64,000 bases of DNA from Moorena sp. SIOASIH (GTDB taxonomy: Bacteria; Cyanobacteriota; Cyanobacteriia; Cyanobacteriales; Coleofasciculaceae), in the NCBI RefSeq assembly GCF_010671925.1, contig NZ_JAAHIH010000008.1:278045-342044 (forward strand), read 5' to 3'. Below the pieces are notes generated by a model. The model saw only the letters and a program-made list of their open reading frames with translations. It did no database searches and had not been told where the DNA came from. This document shows, piece by piece, positions 57,372 through 64,000 of the stretch. Within the stretch, counting starts at the first letter, position 1; the number at the start of each line of letters is the position of its first letter. A program made the translations under genes and the position numbers.

Positions 57372-58631
57372 ATGCCTTCCATGCTTAACCTAAATCATTT
57401 TCAATCAGGAACTGCTGCTGTTTTAGCCCTTGGACTGACCGCCACCACCATGGCTCCCCTAGTCGCACCTGCTCCCTCCTTTGCCCAAAGCACTAACTTT
57501 ATCGATGTTTCATCCAACTACTGGGCAAGTGAGTTTATTGGGGAATTATCCCAGCGCGGTATAATTGCCGGATTTCCTGATGGCTCCTTCAGACCAAATG
57601 CACCAGTGACCCGCGCTCAGTTTGCGGCAATGCTGCGTAAAGCAAATCAAGATTTCAATAAACCCGCCATTCGCGGTGGTAACACTTTCGTGGATGTTGC
57701 TTCCAACTACTGGGCAAATCCTGCCATTCAGGAAGCCTACCAAACCGGATTTCTGAGTGGTTACCCTGGTAATATCTTTAGACCTGAACAAAATATTCCC
57801 CGTGAACAAGTTTTAGTTGCCCTTTCTAATGGACTGAATTTCTCTTCCAGCGGTTCTACCTCAGAGCTAATCAGTTTCTACCGGGACGGCAGCCAAATTT
57901 CTAACTTTGCCCGTGCTCCCATCGCTGCTGCTACAGAAAATCGTTTGGTGGTTAATTATCCTAACGTTGCCTTTCTCAATCCGACTCGGAATGCAACTCG
58001 TGCAGAAGTTGCAGCTTTTATGTACCAAGCGCTGGTAGCAACAGAACAAGCCCCAGTGATTAGCTCCCAATACATTATCGATCCCAATCCAGCACCTGTA
58101 GCCTTCACAATTCCTGCAGGTACTTCTATTCCGGTTAAGTACAAAAAAGATAAAATTCTGCTGGCTCAAGAGGAAACTATTCCCCTAACCCTGACAGTGG
58201 ATCTAAACATTACCACTGCTGATGAGGGCAAGTTGCTGATTCCTGCTGGTAGTGAAGTGGTTGGCGAACTCCGTGCTACAAAAGAGGGAGCTCAGTTTGT
58301 AGCTCAGCAGCTGTTGATCAATGGTGAAACCCTATCCTTTAATGCCACCTCTGAGGAAATTACCACCACTGAAACTATTCGCAAGGGTAGCAATCCAGGA
58401 AGTATCCTAAAAGATGCAGCAGTTGGTACCGCTGCCGCCGCTGCTATCTCTGCCGTTACCGGTGACCGTGCGATCGCTACAGAAGAAATCTTGATCGGAG
58501 TTAGTTCTGGCATCGCTTTAAATATCGGCAAACGTTTATTTGGTAGCAGCAGCGTTGACCTATTTGTGGTTGAACCAGAAACCGACTTACAGCTTACCAT
58601 CGACTCTGACCTGGTGATTAGCAGTCAGTAA
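57372..58631 (+). CDS. Secreted S-layer homology (SLH) domain protein
   Basis: A 419-residue exported protein. It starts at the ATG at 57372, or at 57381 (MLNLNHF). A signal peptide (AVLALGLTATTMAPLVAPAP, SFAQS) is followed by three SLH units at about 40-220: FIDVSSNYWASEFIGELSQR, FVDVASNYWANPAIQEAYQT and a degenerate third ending ATRAEVAAFMYQAL. SLH units anchor proteins to cell-wall polymers. The C-terminal 190 residues (PVAFTIPAGTSIPVKYKKDK) form a conserved cyanobacterial beta-rich domain with a Gly/Ala hydrophobic stretch near 355 (AAVGTAAAAAISAVTG). It is likely a cell-envelope structural protein. Confidence 0.88.
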   Translation: MPSMLNLNHFQSGTAAVLALGLTATTMAPLVAPAPSFAQSTNFIDVSSNYWASEFIGELSQRGIIAGFPDGSFRPNAPVTRAQFAAMLRKANQDFNKPAIRGGNTFVDVASNYWANPAIQEAYQTGFLSGYPGNIFRPEQNIPREQVLVALSNGLNFSSSGSTSELISFYRDGSQISNFARAPIAAATENRLVVNYPNVAFLNPTRNATRAEVAAFMYQALVATEQAPVISSQYIIDPNPAPVAFTIPAGTSIPVKYKKDKILLAQEETIPLTLTVDLNITTADEGKLLIPAGSEVVGELRATKEGAQFVAQQLLINGETLSFNATSEEITTTETIRKGSNPGSILKDAAVGTAAAAAISAVTGDRAIATEEILIGVSSGIALNIGKRLFGSSSVDLFVVEPETDLQLTIDSDLVISSQ

Positions 58632-58720
58632 CTAGATATGTGGACAGTTTGTTGAGAGGTTGATAGATTCACAAATCAGAGCCAACCTCTCAACGGTCAA
58701 CAACAACTATGTACTGAGGG

Positions 58721-60142
58721 CTACTGAGCGTAAGTCAACCAAACGATAAAGGTTGTTCCCATGCTTGAGTTATCTTGACCATGACTAATGGATAATTCCC
58801 CATTTTCCTCAGTCGATAGTAGTTTGGCAGGACTCAAGACTTCAATATCACCCTGCATGTATTCCATGAGTTCTTTTGCGATCGCTAATCCTAAACCAGT
58901 GCCAGGGATAGGACCATTAGCTTGAACTCCCCGATAATGTCGCTCAAACAGATGGTCTAAGTCTTCTGGAGCAATACCTGGACCAGTATCACTAATTGCG
59001 ATCGCTATAGCATCACCATGTGAAAGCCATTGTCCAACACCAACTTGAATATCAATTTTTCCCCCAGCTGGGGTGTACTTCAAAGCATTGTCAATCAAAT
59101 TACTCAAGACTTCCCGTAAAGCCTTAGGATTCCCTTTCACCAAAGGTAAGTTAGGGGCAATAGAGCAATACAACTCCAAATTAGCCTCTTGAGTAATAGC
59201 GTCAGCAGATATAAGCAAGGGTTCTAAGACATCCTTGACCGCAAACAGTTCCAAAGGAAGAGTTTTGTCCGTGAGTAGGGGAAATTCCCCTGGGGTGGAG
59301 TGTGGTTCGGAGTGACTAGTTGGGTAAATCTCCCCAAGATCATCTGATTCTGGGGATGAGGAAGCCTCAGCCGTATCTACAGGCAAAGTTAAGGATGCTG
59401 TATCGGTTTGGTTCATGTCCAGGCAAGCATTAAACTGTTGCAGCAACTCCTGTAAGCGATCGCTTTCTCGTATGATGCTCGAAGCCACTGGATAGTTTTT
59501 ATCTCCTGGTACCAGTCGCTTCAGCAGTAGCTTACCAAAGGTTCGTAACGCCATCAGGGGATTACGAAATTGATGCAGCAGATCATCAAGCATATCCCGT
59601 TGTTTTGCCTGTAGACGTCTGTGCTGAGTCAACTGCTGCTCAAACCAACCTTGACGCTGTTCTATGACATATGCGATCGCTAACGTTCTAGCAATGCTTT
59701 CCACACTTGCCTGTTCTGTGTGATTCCAAGGTCTATCATCACGAGCACTCACCAATAACCCCATCACTATCCCTTCATGGATTAGAGGTAAAACGATTTG
59801 GTGCTGCTGCTGTAGGGAATTTTCTGTCCAGTCAAAATAGGTTGAATCCACATCTTGCTCTTGGTTATTTCCCTGAGGGAGTAGCCGAGGTAAGCTGCTG
59901 GATAATCGAGGAATCTGATCAATCTCACCTATTTTCTGTGGCAAAACCCAGTCAGGATCACTCATATCCCACACGGTACTTGTTTCCGGATAAACTACCA
60001 CAGGAATTAGCTTTGCCTGATTTCCCTCAACGAATTCTTCCGTTAAATATACAGCACCACTAGCTGCTCCCAGTCCTTGGGTTAATAAAGCCACTTGGTT
60101 TCGACACAGGGAGACAAATTCTGAACTGAATCGAGTGAACAT
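58721..60142 (-). CDS. GAF domain sensor histidine kinase
   Basis: A 473-residue soluble kinase. The N-terminal GAF-like sensory domain (about 10-165; IVLPLIHEGIVMGLLVSARD) is followed by a dimerisation/phosphoacceptor region with His190 in LLHQFRNPLMALRTFGKLL. A low-complexity Ser/Glu/Pro linker (about 255-290) comes next. The C-terminal ATPase domain has the N box (LREVLSNLIDNALKYTP), G1 (AISDTGPGIAPEDL) and G2 (GTGLGLAIAKELMEY). There is no membrane segment, so it senses a cytosolic signal. No response regulator is adjacent, so the partner is unknown. HIP1 sites are frequent in the gene. Confidence 0.92.
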   Translation of the reverse strand: MFTRFSSEFVSLCRNQVALLTQGLGAASGAVYLTEEFVEGNQAKLIPVVVYPETSTVWDMSDPDWVLPQKIGEIDQIPRLSSSLPRLLPQGNNQEQDVDSTYFDWTENSLQQQHQIVLPLIHEGIVMGLLVSARDDRPWNHTEQASVESIARTLAIAYVIEQRQGWFEQQLTQHRRLQAKQRDMLDDLLHQFRNPLMALRTFGKLLLKRLVPGDKNYPVASSIIRESDRLQELLQQFNACLDMNQTDTASLTLPVDTAEASSSPESDDLGEIYPTSHSEPHSTPGEFPLLTDKTLPLELFAVKDVLEPLLISADAITQEANLELYCSIAPNLPLVKGNPKALREVLSNLIDNALKYTPAGGKIDIQVGVGQWLSHGDAIAIAISDTGPGIAPEDLDHLFERHYRGVQANGPIPGTGLGLAIAKELMEYMQGDIEVLSPAKLLSTEENGELSISHGQDNSSMGTTFIVWLTYAQ

Positions 60143-60611
60143 GAGCTATAGATGATTCTCTGGGTTAATGCTACTGGAAGTTAAGCCACTATCAGCTTTC
60201 CTTCTATAATGTCGAACCCCTTAAACAATTGACTATTATGCTTGAGTCATCAGTCATCAGTCATCAGTCATCAATCATCAGTCATCAGTCATTAGACCTC
60301 TGGCAAATATCCGTTACATCTGTTGCCCCATCACCTGATCACCCCATCACCTGATCAGTGTAATTGTGAGATTAGTTTAAGGCTATTTTTTCTAATTATA
60401 TTTAACTTTTGTTAAATATATTAAATTTTTGTATTAATTTTCCGGAGGTCATCAGGAAACTGAAAATCCCCTAACGTATTGCTTTCAAAGGTTTCAGCCG
60501 GGTTGTTTAGTTCTATGACAAGAGCTTGATATTTCTAAAAAGACTCGATATAATTTCGACGGCTTTTGTAACTATCTTTACAATTGCCAGCAAAAAGAGG
60601 AGGTAAAAAGG
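60143..60611. other. Intergenic region with ATCAGTC array
   Basis: An ATCAGTC heptamer array (60243-60292) and a CATCACCTGATCA repeat pair (about 60330-60356), then an AT-rich region leading to the DUF3155 gene. Confidence 0.5.
60598..60603 (+). promoter_or_regulatory. Shine-Dalgarno deciding a TTG start
   Basis: AGGAGG eight bases before the TTG at 60612. There is no ATG nearby in frame, so translation starts at TTG. Confidence 0.7.
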
Positions 60612-60929
60612 TTGGCAAGAAGACGTAAGCGTAAGAGTCGCCGCCGCCAAGAAGGGCGAAAGATACTTGAGCATGTACCTCAGTACAATCTAGAAAGTGG
60701 CGAGTATAAACCGGTTACAGCAGCACGCGCATACATTCGATCACAAGGGATAGTTCCACCTGCCCTACTACTGGTCAAACGTAACGAGCATACCACAGAC
60801 CGTTATTTCTGGGCAGAGAAAGGGCTCTTCGGTGCCCAATATGTGGAAGAAAATCATTTTCTGTTTCCCAGTTTGCGATTAATCAACTCTCCCTTAAAGA
60901 AGGTAGGGGTTGCCGCTCGTAGCCGCTGA
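60612..60929 (+). CDS. DUF3155 family small basic protein
   Basis: A 105-residue protein with a TTG start supported by a strong Shine-Dalgarno. The N terminus is extremely basic (RRRKRKSRRRQEGRKI), suggesting nucleic acid binding. The rest (HVPQYNLESGEYKPVTAARA, NEHTTDRYFWAEKGLFGAQY) matches the cyanobacteria- and plastid-related DUF3155 family, whose function is unknown. It stands alone on the plus strand and is closed by a long hairpin at 60964-61005. Confidence 0.85.
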   Translation: MARRRKRKSRRRQEGRKILEHVPQYNLESGEYKPVTAARAYIRSQGIVPPALLLVKRNEHTTDRYFWAEKGLFGAQYVEENHFLFPSLRLINSPLKKVGVAARSR

Positions 60930-60963
60930 AACCTTACTGGTAATATTTATTGAAAGTGCTTTT

Positions 60964-61005
60964 ACTTAGCCCTCCTCAAACTCTTTGGCTTGAGGAGGGC
61001 TAAGT
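60964..61005. terminator. Long hairpin between convergent genes
   Basis: ACTTAGCCCTCCTCAA pairs perfectly with its complement, with a loop of ten bases. It lies between the DUF3155 gene and the convergent CCB1-type gene and could serve both. There is no long T-run. Confidence 0.7.
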
Positions 61006-61080
61006 ATCTTGGGTTTATTTACCTATTCTGGAAATTGATCTCGCTGATTATAGTGGCGGAGCATGTCAAACCCTGCTTGC

Positions 61081-61614
61081 TTACAGCAAGGGTTTTAGTT
61101 TCAGAGACTGTTGAAGTTGTATTAGTTCATCGCGATGGCCAGTGACTATAACCAAAGATTGCTCCCCAGCGGCTTGGGTAGACGCTGATTCTAATTTCAG
61201 AGATACCTGTTCGAGTCGCTCAGCTTTTTTCCAATAAAAAAGGCCCGCTGCGGGAGCTAGTGCCACTAGCCCCAAAAACACCTTAGTCAAAGTCGGAAAC
61301 AAAATAGAGAGCACTAGAGATAAGCAGACTATACCACAGGCAGCTAGGACGGTTAAAAAGATAGCCAGAAACCAACTCGGTCGGACTATCCCCTGGAACG
61401 TGACTTGATTGGTGGCAGCATCCACCGCCGCCACCTGGTAGGCTCTTTGATCAAAATATTGCTTCAACTGGTTTAGAAGCGATTCTTCTGTTTCTGGGGA
61501 AGCTAGCTTCACTTGTTGTATTCGGTCTTTCACAGAGGCTCGAATAAAGAAAAACAAACCTACTGCCAATAAAAGGGTTAGCAAAAGTGTAGAAGCAAGA
61601 ATAGTTGTATTCAC
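61081..61614 (-). CDS. Cofactor assembly of complex C subunit B (CCB1-like)
   Basis: A 177-residue membrane protein. It has an N-terminal helix (ILASTLLLTLLLAVGLFFFI), a soluble segment, then two helices (WFLAIFLTVLAACGIVCLSL and FLGLVALAPAAGLFYW), and a C-terminal soluble tail (ESASTQAAGEQSLVIVTGHRDEL). The pattern matches the CCB1 family, which in plastids takes part in attaching haem ci to cytochrome b6 of the b6f complex. The same thylakoid role is inferred. It converges with the DUF3155 gene. Confidence 0.8.
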   Translation of the reverse strand: MNTTILASTLLLTLLLAVGLFFFIRASVKDRIQQVKLASPETEESLLNQLKQYFDQRAYQVAAVDAATNQVTFQGIVRPSWFLAIFLTVLAACGIVCLSLVLSILFPTLTKVFLGLVALAPAAGLFYWKKAERLEQVSLKLESASTQAAGEQSLVIVTGHRDELIQLQQSLKLKPLL

Positions 61615-61851
61615 TGAATATTAACTATAAAAATACATATCCTTTGCTACTACTTTACAATTTATGAGACACTAATGGTCAGTTTAGCTCGTCGGTACCC
61701 ACTAGCTAGAGGCTGTAAGATGCTGGTGTGGGTAGATGGCTAGCAGCTAGCACGCCCTGAATTCACATCTGGGCAAGACAATGCATCACCTGACTTCTGG
61801 GATGCCACCAGGGTTTTCAAAGACAGCACCCTGGAAAAAATTGCTACTTCC

Positions 61852-62253
61852 CTACCTAACTGACTCAACAACAGACTGGTGGCAGGGAGTCCTTGAGTGA
61901 ATTTTACCCACTGTTTCCTCAGCCATATAGTCATGCCAAAAACTGGCAAGTTCTATAGCTTTTTCCTGCCACTCTGGGCAGATTTGATACATCCTGCGTG
62001 GGCGTCCTCTTCCTTCTACTTTTTGCCAGTAGGCTGAAATTGCCTGTTTTTCTTCAAGAAACTTCAGTGCACTGTAGAGGACAGTATCTGAAAGTCGATA
62101 GGTGGGGTATTCTTGTTCCAGTTGTTGGATCAGTTGTGTTCCATAAGATTCTCCTTGCAACAACACCGATAGCACATAGCATACCGCTAATTCTTTATTG
62201 AGATAGTTGGGCGGAGGATCTTGGAAAAAGCTATAGATATCTTCGAATTTCAT
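61852..62253 (-). CDS. PadR-like transcriptional regulator
   Basis: About 133 residues from the ATG at 62253 (MKFEDIYSFF). A winged helix-turn-helix of the PadR type is seen: ELAVCYVLSVLLQGESYGTQL, LSDTVLYSALKFLEEKQAIS, GRGRPRRMYQICPEWQEKA. The R-P-R-x-x-Y wing motif is characteristic. The short C-terminal helix (WHDYMAEETVG) would be the dimer arm. The first 20 residues (SFFQDPPPNYLNKE) are typical of a cyanobacterial branch. No adjacent target is obvious; the gene stands alone. Confidence 0.88.
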   Translation of the reverse strand: MKFEDIYSFFQDPPPNYLNKELAVCYVLSVLLQGESYGTQLIQQLEQEYPTYRLSDTVLYSALKFLEEKQAISAYWQKVEGRGRPRRMYQICPEWQEKAIELASFWHDYMAEETVGKIHSRTPCHQSVVESVR

Positions 62254-63150
62254 CTGCATATGTAGTTGGAATTCCCAGTTCTTCTAGATGGGATTAGAGG
62301 GTTTTCTGGCAAATAGTCATGGTTGGAGGCACCCTGGGAAATTCACGCGCGTTTTGCAGTGAGTTTTCTTTAAACGACTAACCTGGGTAGGTACATCGCT
62401 ATCACACTTTATAACTTAAAAATCTCTGGCGTAGGGTTTAAATACCTCCCTAATTTGATGAAAGTTTAATGAATTTTGGACTTAACACACCTAAAAAGTT
62501 TTAATAATTGCTCGAAACCGTTATCCAAAACTACCGACTATCAAGGGGAACATCGGGAAGGAAGACAAGACAGACGAGTAACACCAATTTCATTGATGCG
62601 AGCTAGAGAGGATGATCGGGGATGGAAGGATGGGGGCATGGAGGGATGAATATCTAAGCTAATATCCATTTAAATTTCAGATCTTGCCACTTGTGCACAA
62701 GCCAGTCTACCATCTCCCCATCTCCCCATCTCCCCATCTCCCCATCTCCCCATCTCCCCATCCCCCCATAAACCGCCATTCACAATTTAAATCCGTTAAA
62801 GCTTAATAATTTTTGTGGGGGTTGGTGTAAGTGGCGGTTGGTGTAAGTGGGAGTTAGTGTAACACAAAAGTGAACCATTAATGTGGATCATCTCACATAG
62901 AACCCATTCAGGCAGGTTTTTTAGCAAATTAACGGTTCCCACAAGAAGTACCTCAGGGCTTTATCTGCGATTTAGCTGGGGATGAATTGCGAGTGTGATC
63001 AATCCTTGTCACAATAAAGTTGGTTGCTGACCCCCCCCGACCGACCACAAGGGTGTTTAGCTTCCAGCCCAAGATTAGCCCTACGTCTTTTCGCGTTGCG
63101 GAGCGCGTGGTAGGCGGTTCAAAAGTGATTACTCAAGGGACACAGCCCCC
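62254..63150. other. Gene-free stretch of about 900 bases
   Basis: The presumed PadR promoter lies at the left. A CATCTCCC array is at 62710-62766 and a GGTGTAAGTGG direct repeat at 62822-62862. The rest is unstructured. I see no credible gene on either strand. Confidence 0.55.
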
Positions 63151-63720
63151 ATGCGAGAGATACCTGACAGTTCCATCCCACCAGCTCGTCAAAAAATTGC
63201 CCTAACGCTGCGCAGATTCGGTTGGATTTCCTTCTGGACTCAGTTAATCCTAGGGGTGATTTCTACGCTGATTTTAGTGTTTGCAGGCTTTACCCTTGCC
63301 AGCCCTCAACCTGACAATCAAGCGGGTCAAGGAATCGGCTTCGGTCTTTTTTTCGTAGTTTGTGGACTAGTGGCTTTAGGTATAGGCATTTATTTTGCCT
63401 ACCGTTACACTGGAATCGCTAGTCGGCTGCTAGCTGCCAATGGGTCAGACATACCAAGCAAAGCTCAAACCCTTCAAACGATTAGGCTGGGCTTGATTGT
63501 GAGTTTAGTAGGAATGTTATTGACCATCATTGGCTCATTTGCAGTCATAGGCAGCCTTGTAGCCCTAGCTCTAGCTGAGCAACAAAGTCCAGTTGGGTTG
63601 GCTTGTAATGATGTTCCACCAATAGACCTGTTTGTTGTGCAGGCAAACATCAACACTATTTTTGCTAATTTTGTTGGCATAGCCATTTCCCTGTGGCTAT
63701 TTAATCGAGTCAGTCGCTAG
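63151..63720 (+). CDS. DUF3611 family membrane protein
   Basis: A 189-residue protein with four hydrophobic segments: FWTQLILGVISTLILVFAGF, GIGFGLFFVVCGLVALGIGI, LGLIVSLVGMLLTIIGSFAV and INTIFANFVGIAISLWLF. The N terminus SIPPARQKIALTLRRFGWIS and the DLFVVQANINTIFANFVG motif match DUF3611, a family found in cyanobacteria and chloroplasts, of unknown function and probably thylakoid or envelope located. There is a Gln/Asn-rich loop after the first helix. It is monocistronic. Confidence 0.88.
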   Translation: MREIPDSSIPPARQKIALTLRRFGWISFWTQLILGVISTLILVFAGFTLASPQPDNQAGQGIGFGLFFVVCGLVALGIGIYFAYRYTGIASRLLAANGSDIPSKAQTLQTIRLGLIVSLVGMLLTIIGSFAVIGSLVALALAEQQSPVGLACNDVPPIDLFVVQANINTIFANFVGIAISLWLFNRVSR

Positions 63721-63778
63721 CCAACATACCCCACACCAGCTCACCACCAGACTCCCAGGGCTTGCGCTTGACCCGTAA

Positions 63779-64000
63779 TTAAATTCGCCACGGGTCGCAC
63801 CGCTCCCGACTCCCGACTCCCGACTCCCGACTCCCGACTCCCGACTCCCGACTCCCGACTCCCGACTCCCGACTAATTTGCTGACCAATTTGGACTTCCT
63901 GTTGATCAGACATATTAGATAACTGGATAATCTGAATACCACGCAATAGCAGCTCTAACCAGGGAACCCCTTGGGCAACCTGAGCTGTTCCCACCACCAG
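63779..64000 (-). pseudogene. M48 peptidase-like N-terminal piece cut short by a repeat array
   Basis: Entering from the right edge, the frame reads GTAQVAQGVPWLELLLRG, IQIIQLSNMSDQQEVQIGQQ, much like the region before the active site of M48-type metalloproteases in cyanobacteria. At about 63874 it runs into a CCCGACT heptamer array and continues as SRESGVG repeats to a stop at 63779. No HExxH is in the window. The gene appears truncated by the array, leaving a short fragment; its start is outside the window. Confidence 0.55.
63806..63874. repeat. CCCGACT heptamer array
   Basis: About ten perfect units of CCCGACT. It replaces the rest of an M48-like gene on the minus strand. Confidence 0.9.

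Noticed and set aside
1..64000. tRNA or rRNA genes
   Set aside because: No TPsiC-loop-like GGTTCGAATCC context with flanking stems was found by eye; a tRNA scan would be decisive.

Overview
The window looks like chromosomal DNA of a large-genome filamentous cyanobacterium, most like Moorena (Moorea) or a related marine Oscillatoriales. The evidence is frequent GCGATCGC (HIP1) sites, cyanobacterium-typical genes (CCB1-type b6f assembly factor, DUF3155, DUF3611, SLH protein, hpnH/hpnA), several tnpB genes or relics, a large NRPS locus, and very many short interspersed repeats and heptamer arrays. The genus is inferred from style; no marker gene (16S, rpoB) is present.

Layout. 1-1801 (minus): a cut-off spermidine-synthase-like membrane protein and two small membrane genes. 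1802-4166: repeat-rich DNA with a small orphan gene and a toxin-antitoxin pair broken by a miniature element. 4167-9986: a three-gene TPR/CHAT set (secreted TPR-CHAT protein, membrane TPR protein, secreted TPR protein). 10272-13346: an IS200/IS605-type tnpB element, a YhcG-type PDDEXK nuclease gene with a duplicated fragment, and a yeast-type cytosine deaminase. 13799-18486: an operon with a VioB-type ferritin-like protein, a LodA-type quinoprotein oxidase and its LodB-type flavoprotein partner. 19066-30750: surface glycan functions (membrane protein, FAD oxidoreductase, three GT2 proteins including one with two catalytic domains, and a Wzm/Wzt ABC exporter).

31149-45368: a membrane-anchored S12 serine hydrolase converges on a three-gene NRPS operon. 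That operon reads, in transcription order: an oxalate-CoA-ligase-like adenylation enzyme fused to a carrier protein, an isocitrate-lyase/PEP-mutase superfamily lyase, and a 3018-residue NRPS read as C-F-C*-A-T-C-A(Pro)-T-TE. 45369-47932: gene-poor DNA with decayed small Cys-containing secreted genes and an orphan tnpB 3' end. 47933-53436: hpnH, hpnA and an RND pump. 53567-55393: a small gene split by a second tnpB element. 55406-64000: mostly housekeeping or conserved genes (aat, TerB, SLH protein, histidine kinase, DUF3155, CCB1, PadR regulator, DUF3611) and a truncated M48 peptidase.

A second layer is the mobile miniature elements. At least four families can be defined by their ends. Family A: ends GGCGTTGCTGA, 8-bp target duplications. 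Family B: ends GAGGTTGTCTGAGAAGT, TAA duplications. Family C: ends GTAAGCATTCAGC, 8-bp duplications in two copies. Family T: ends TATAGC, with heptamer arrays inside. They nest, interrupt genes, and in three cases supply the stop codon of the neighbouring gene. The most promising biology is the NRPS locus with its possible oxalyl-type starter and internal formyltransferase, and the LodA/LodB plus VioB-like operon, which may be a quinoprotein version of an amino-acid-oxidase/imine-coupling pair.
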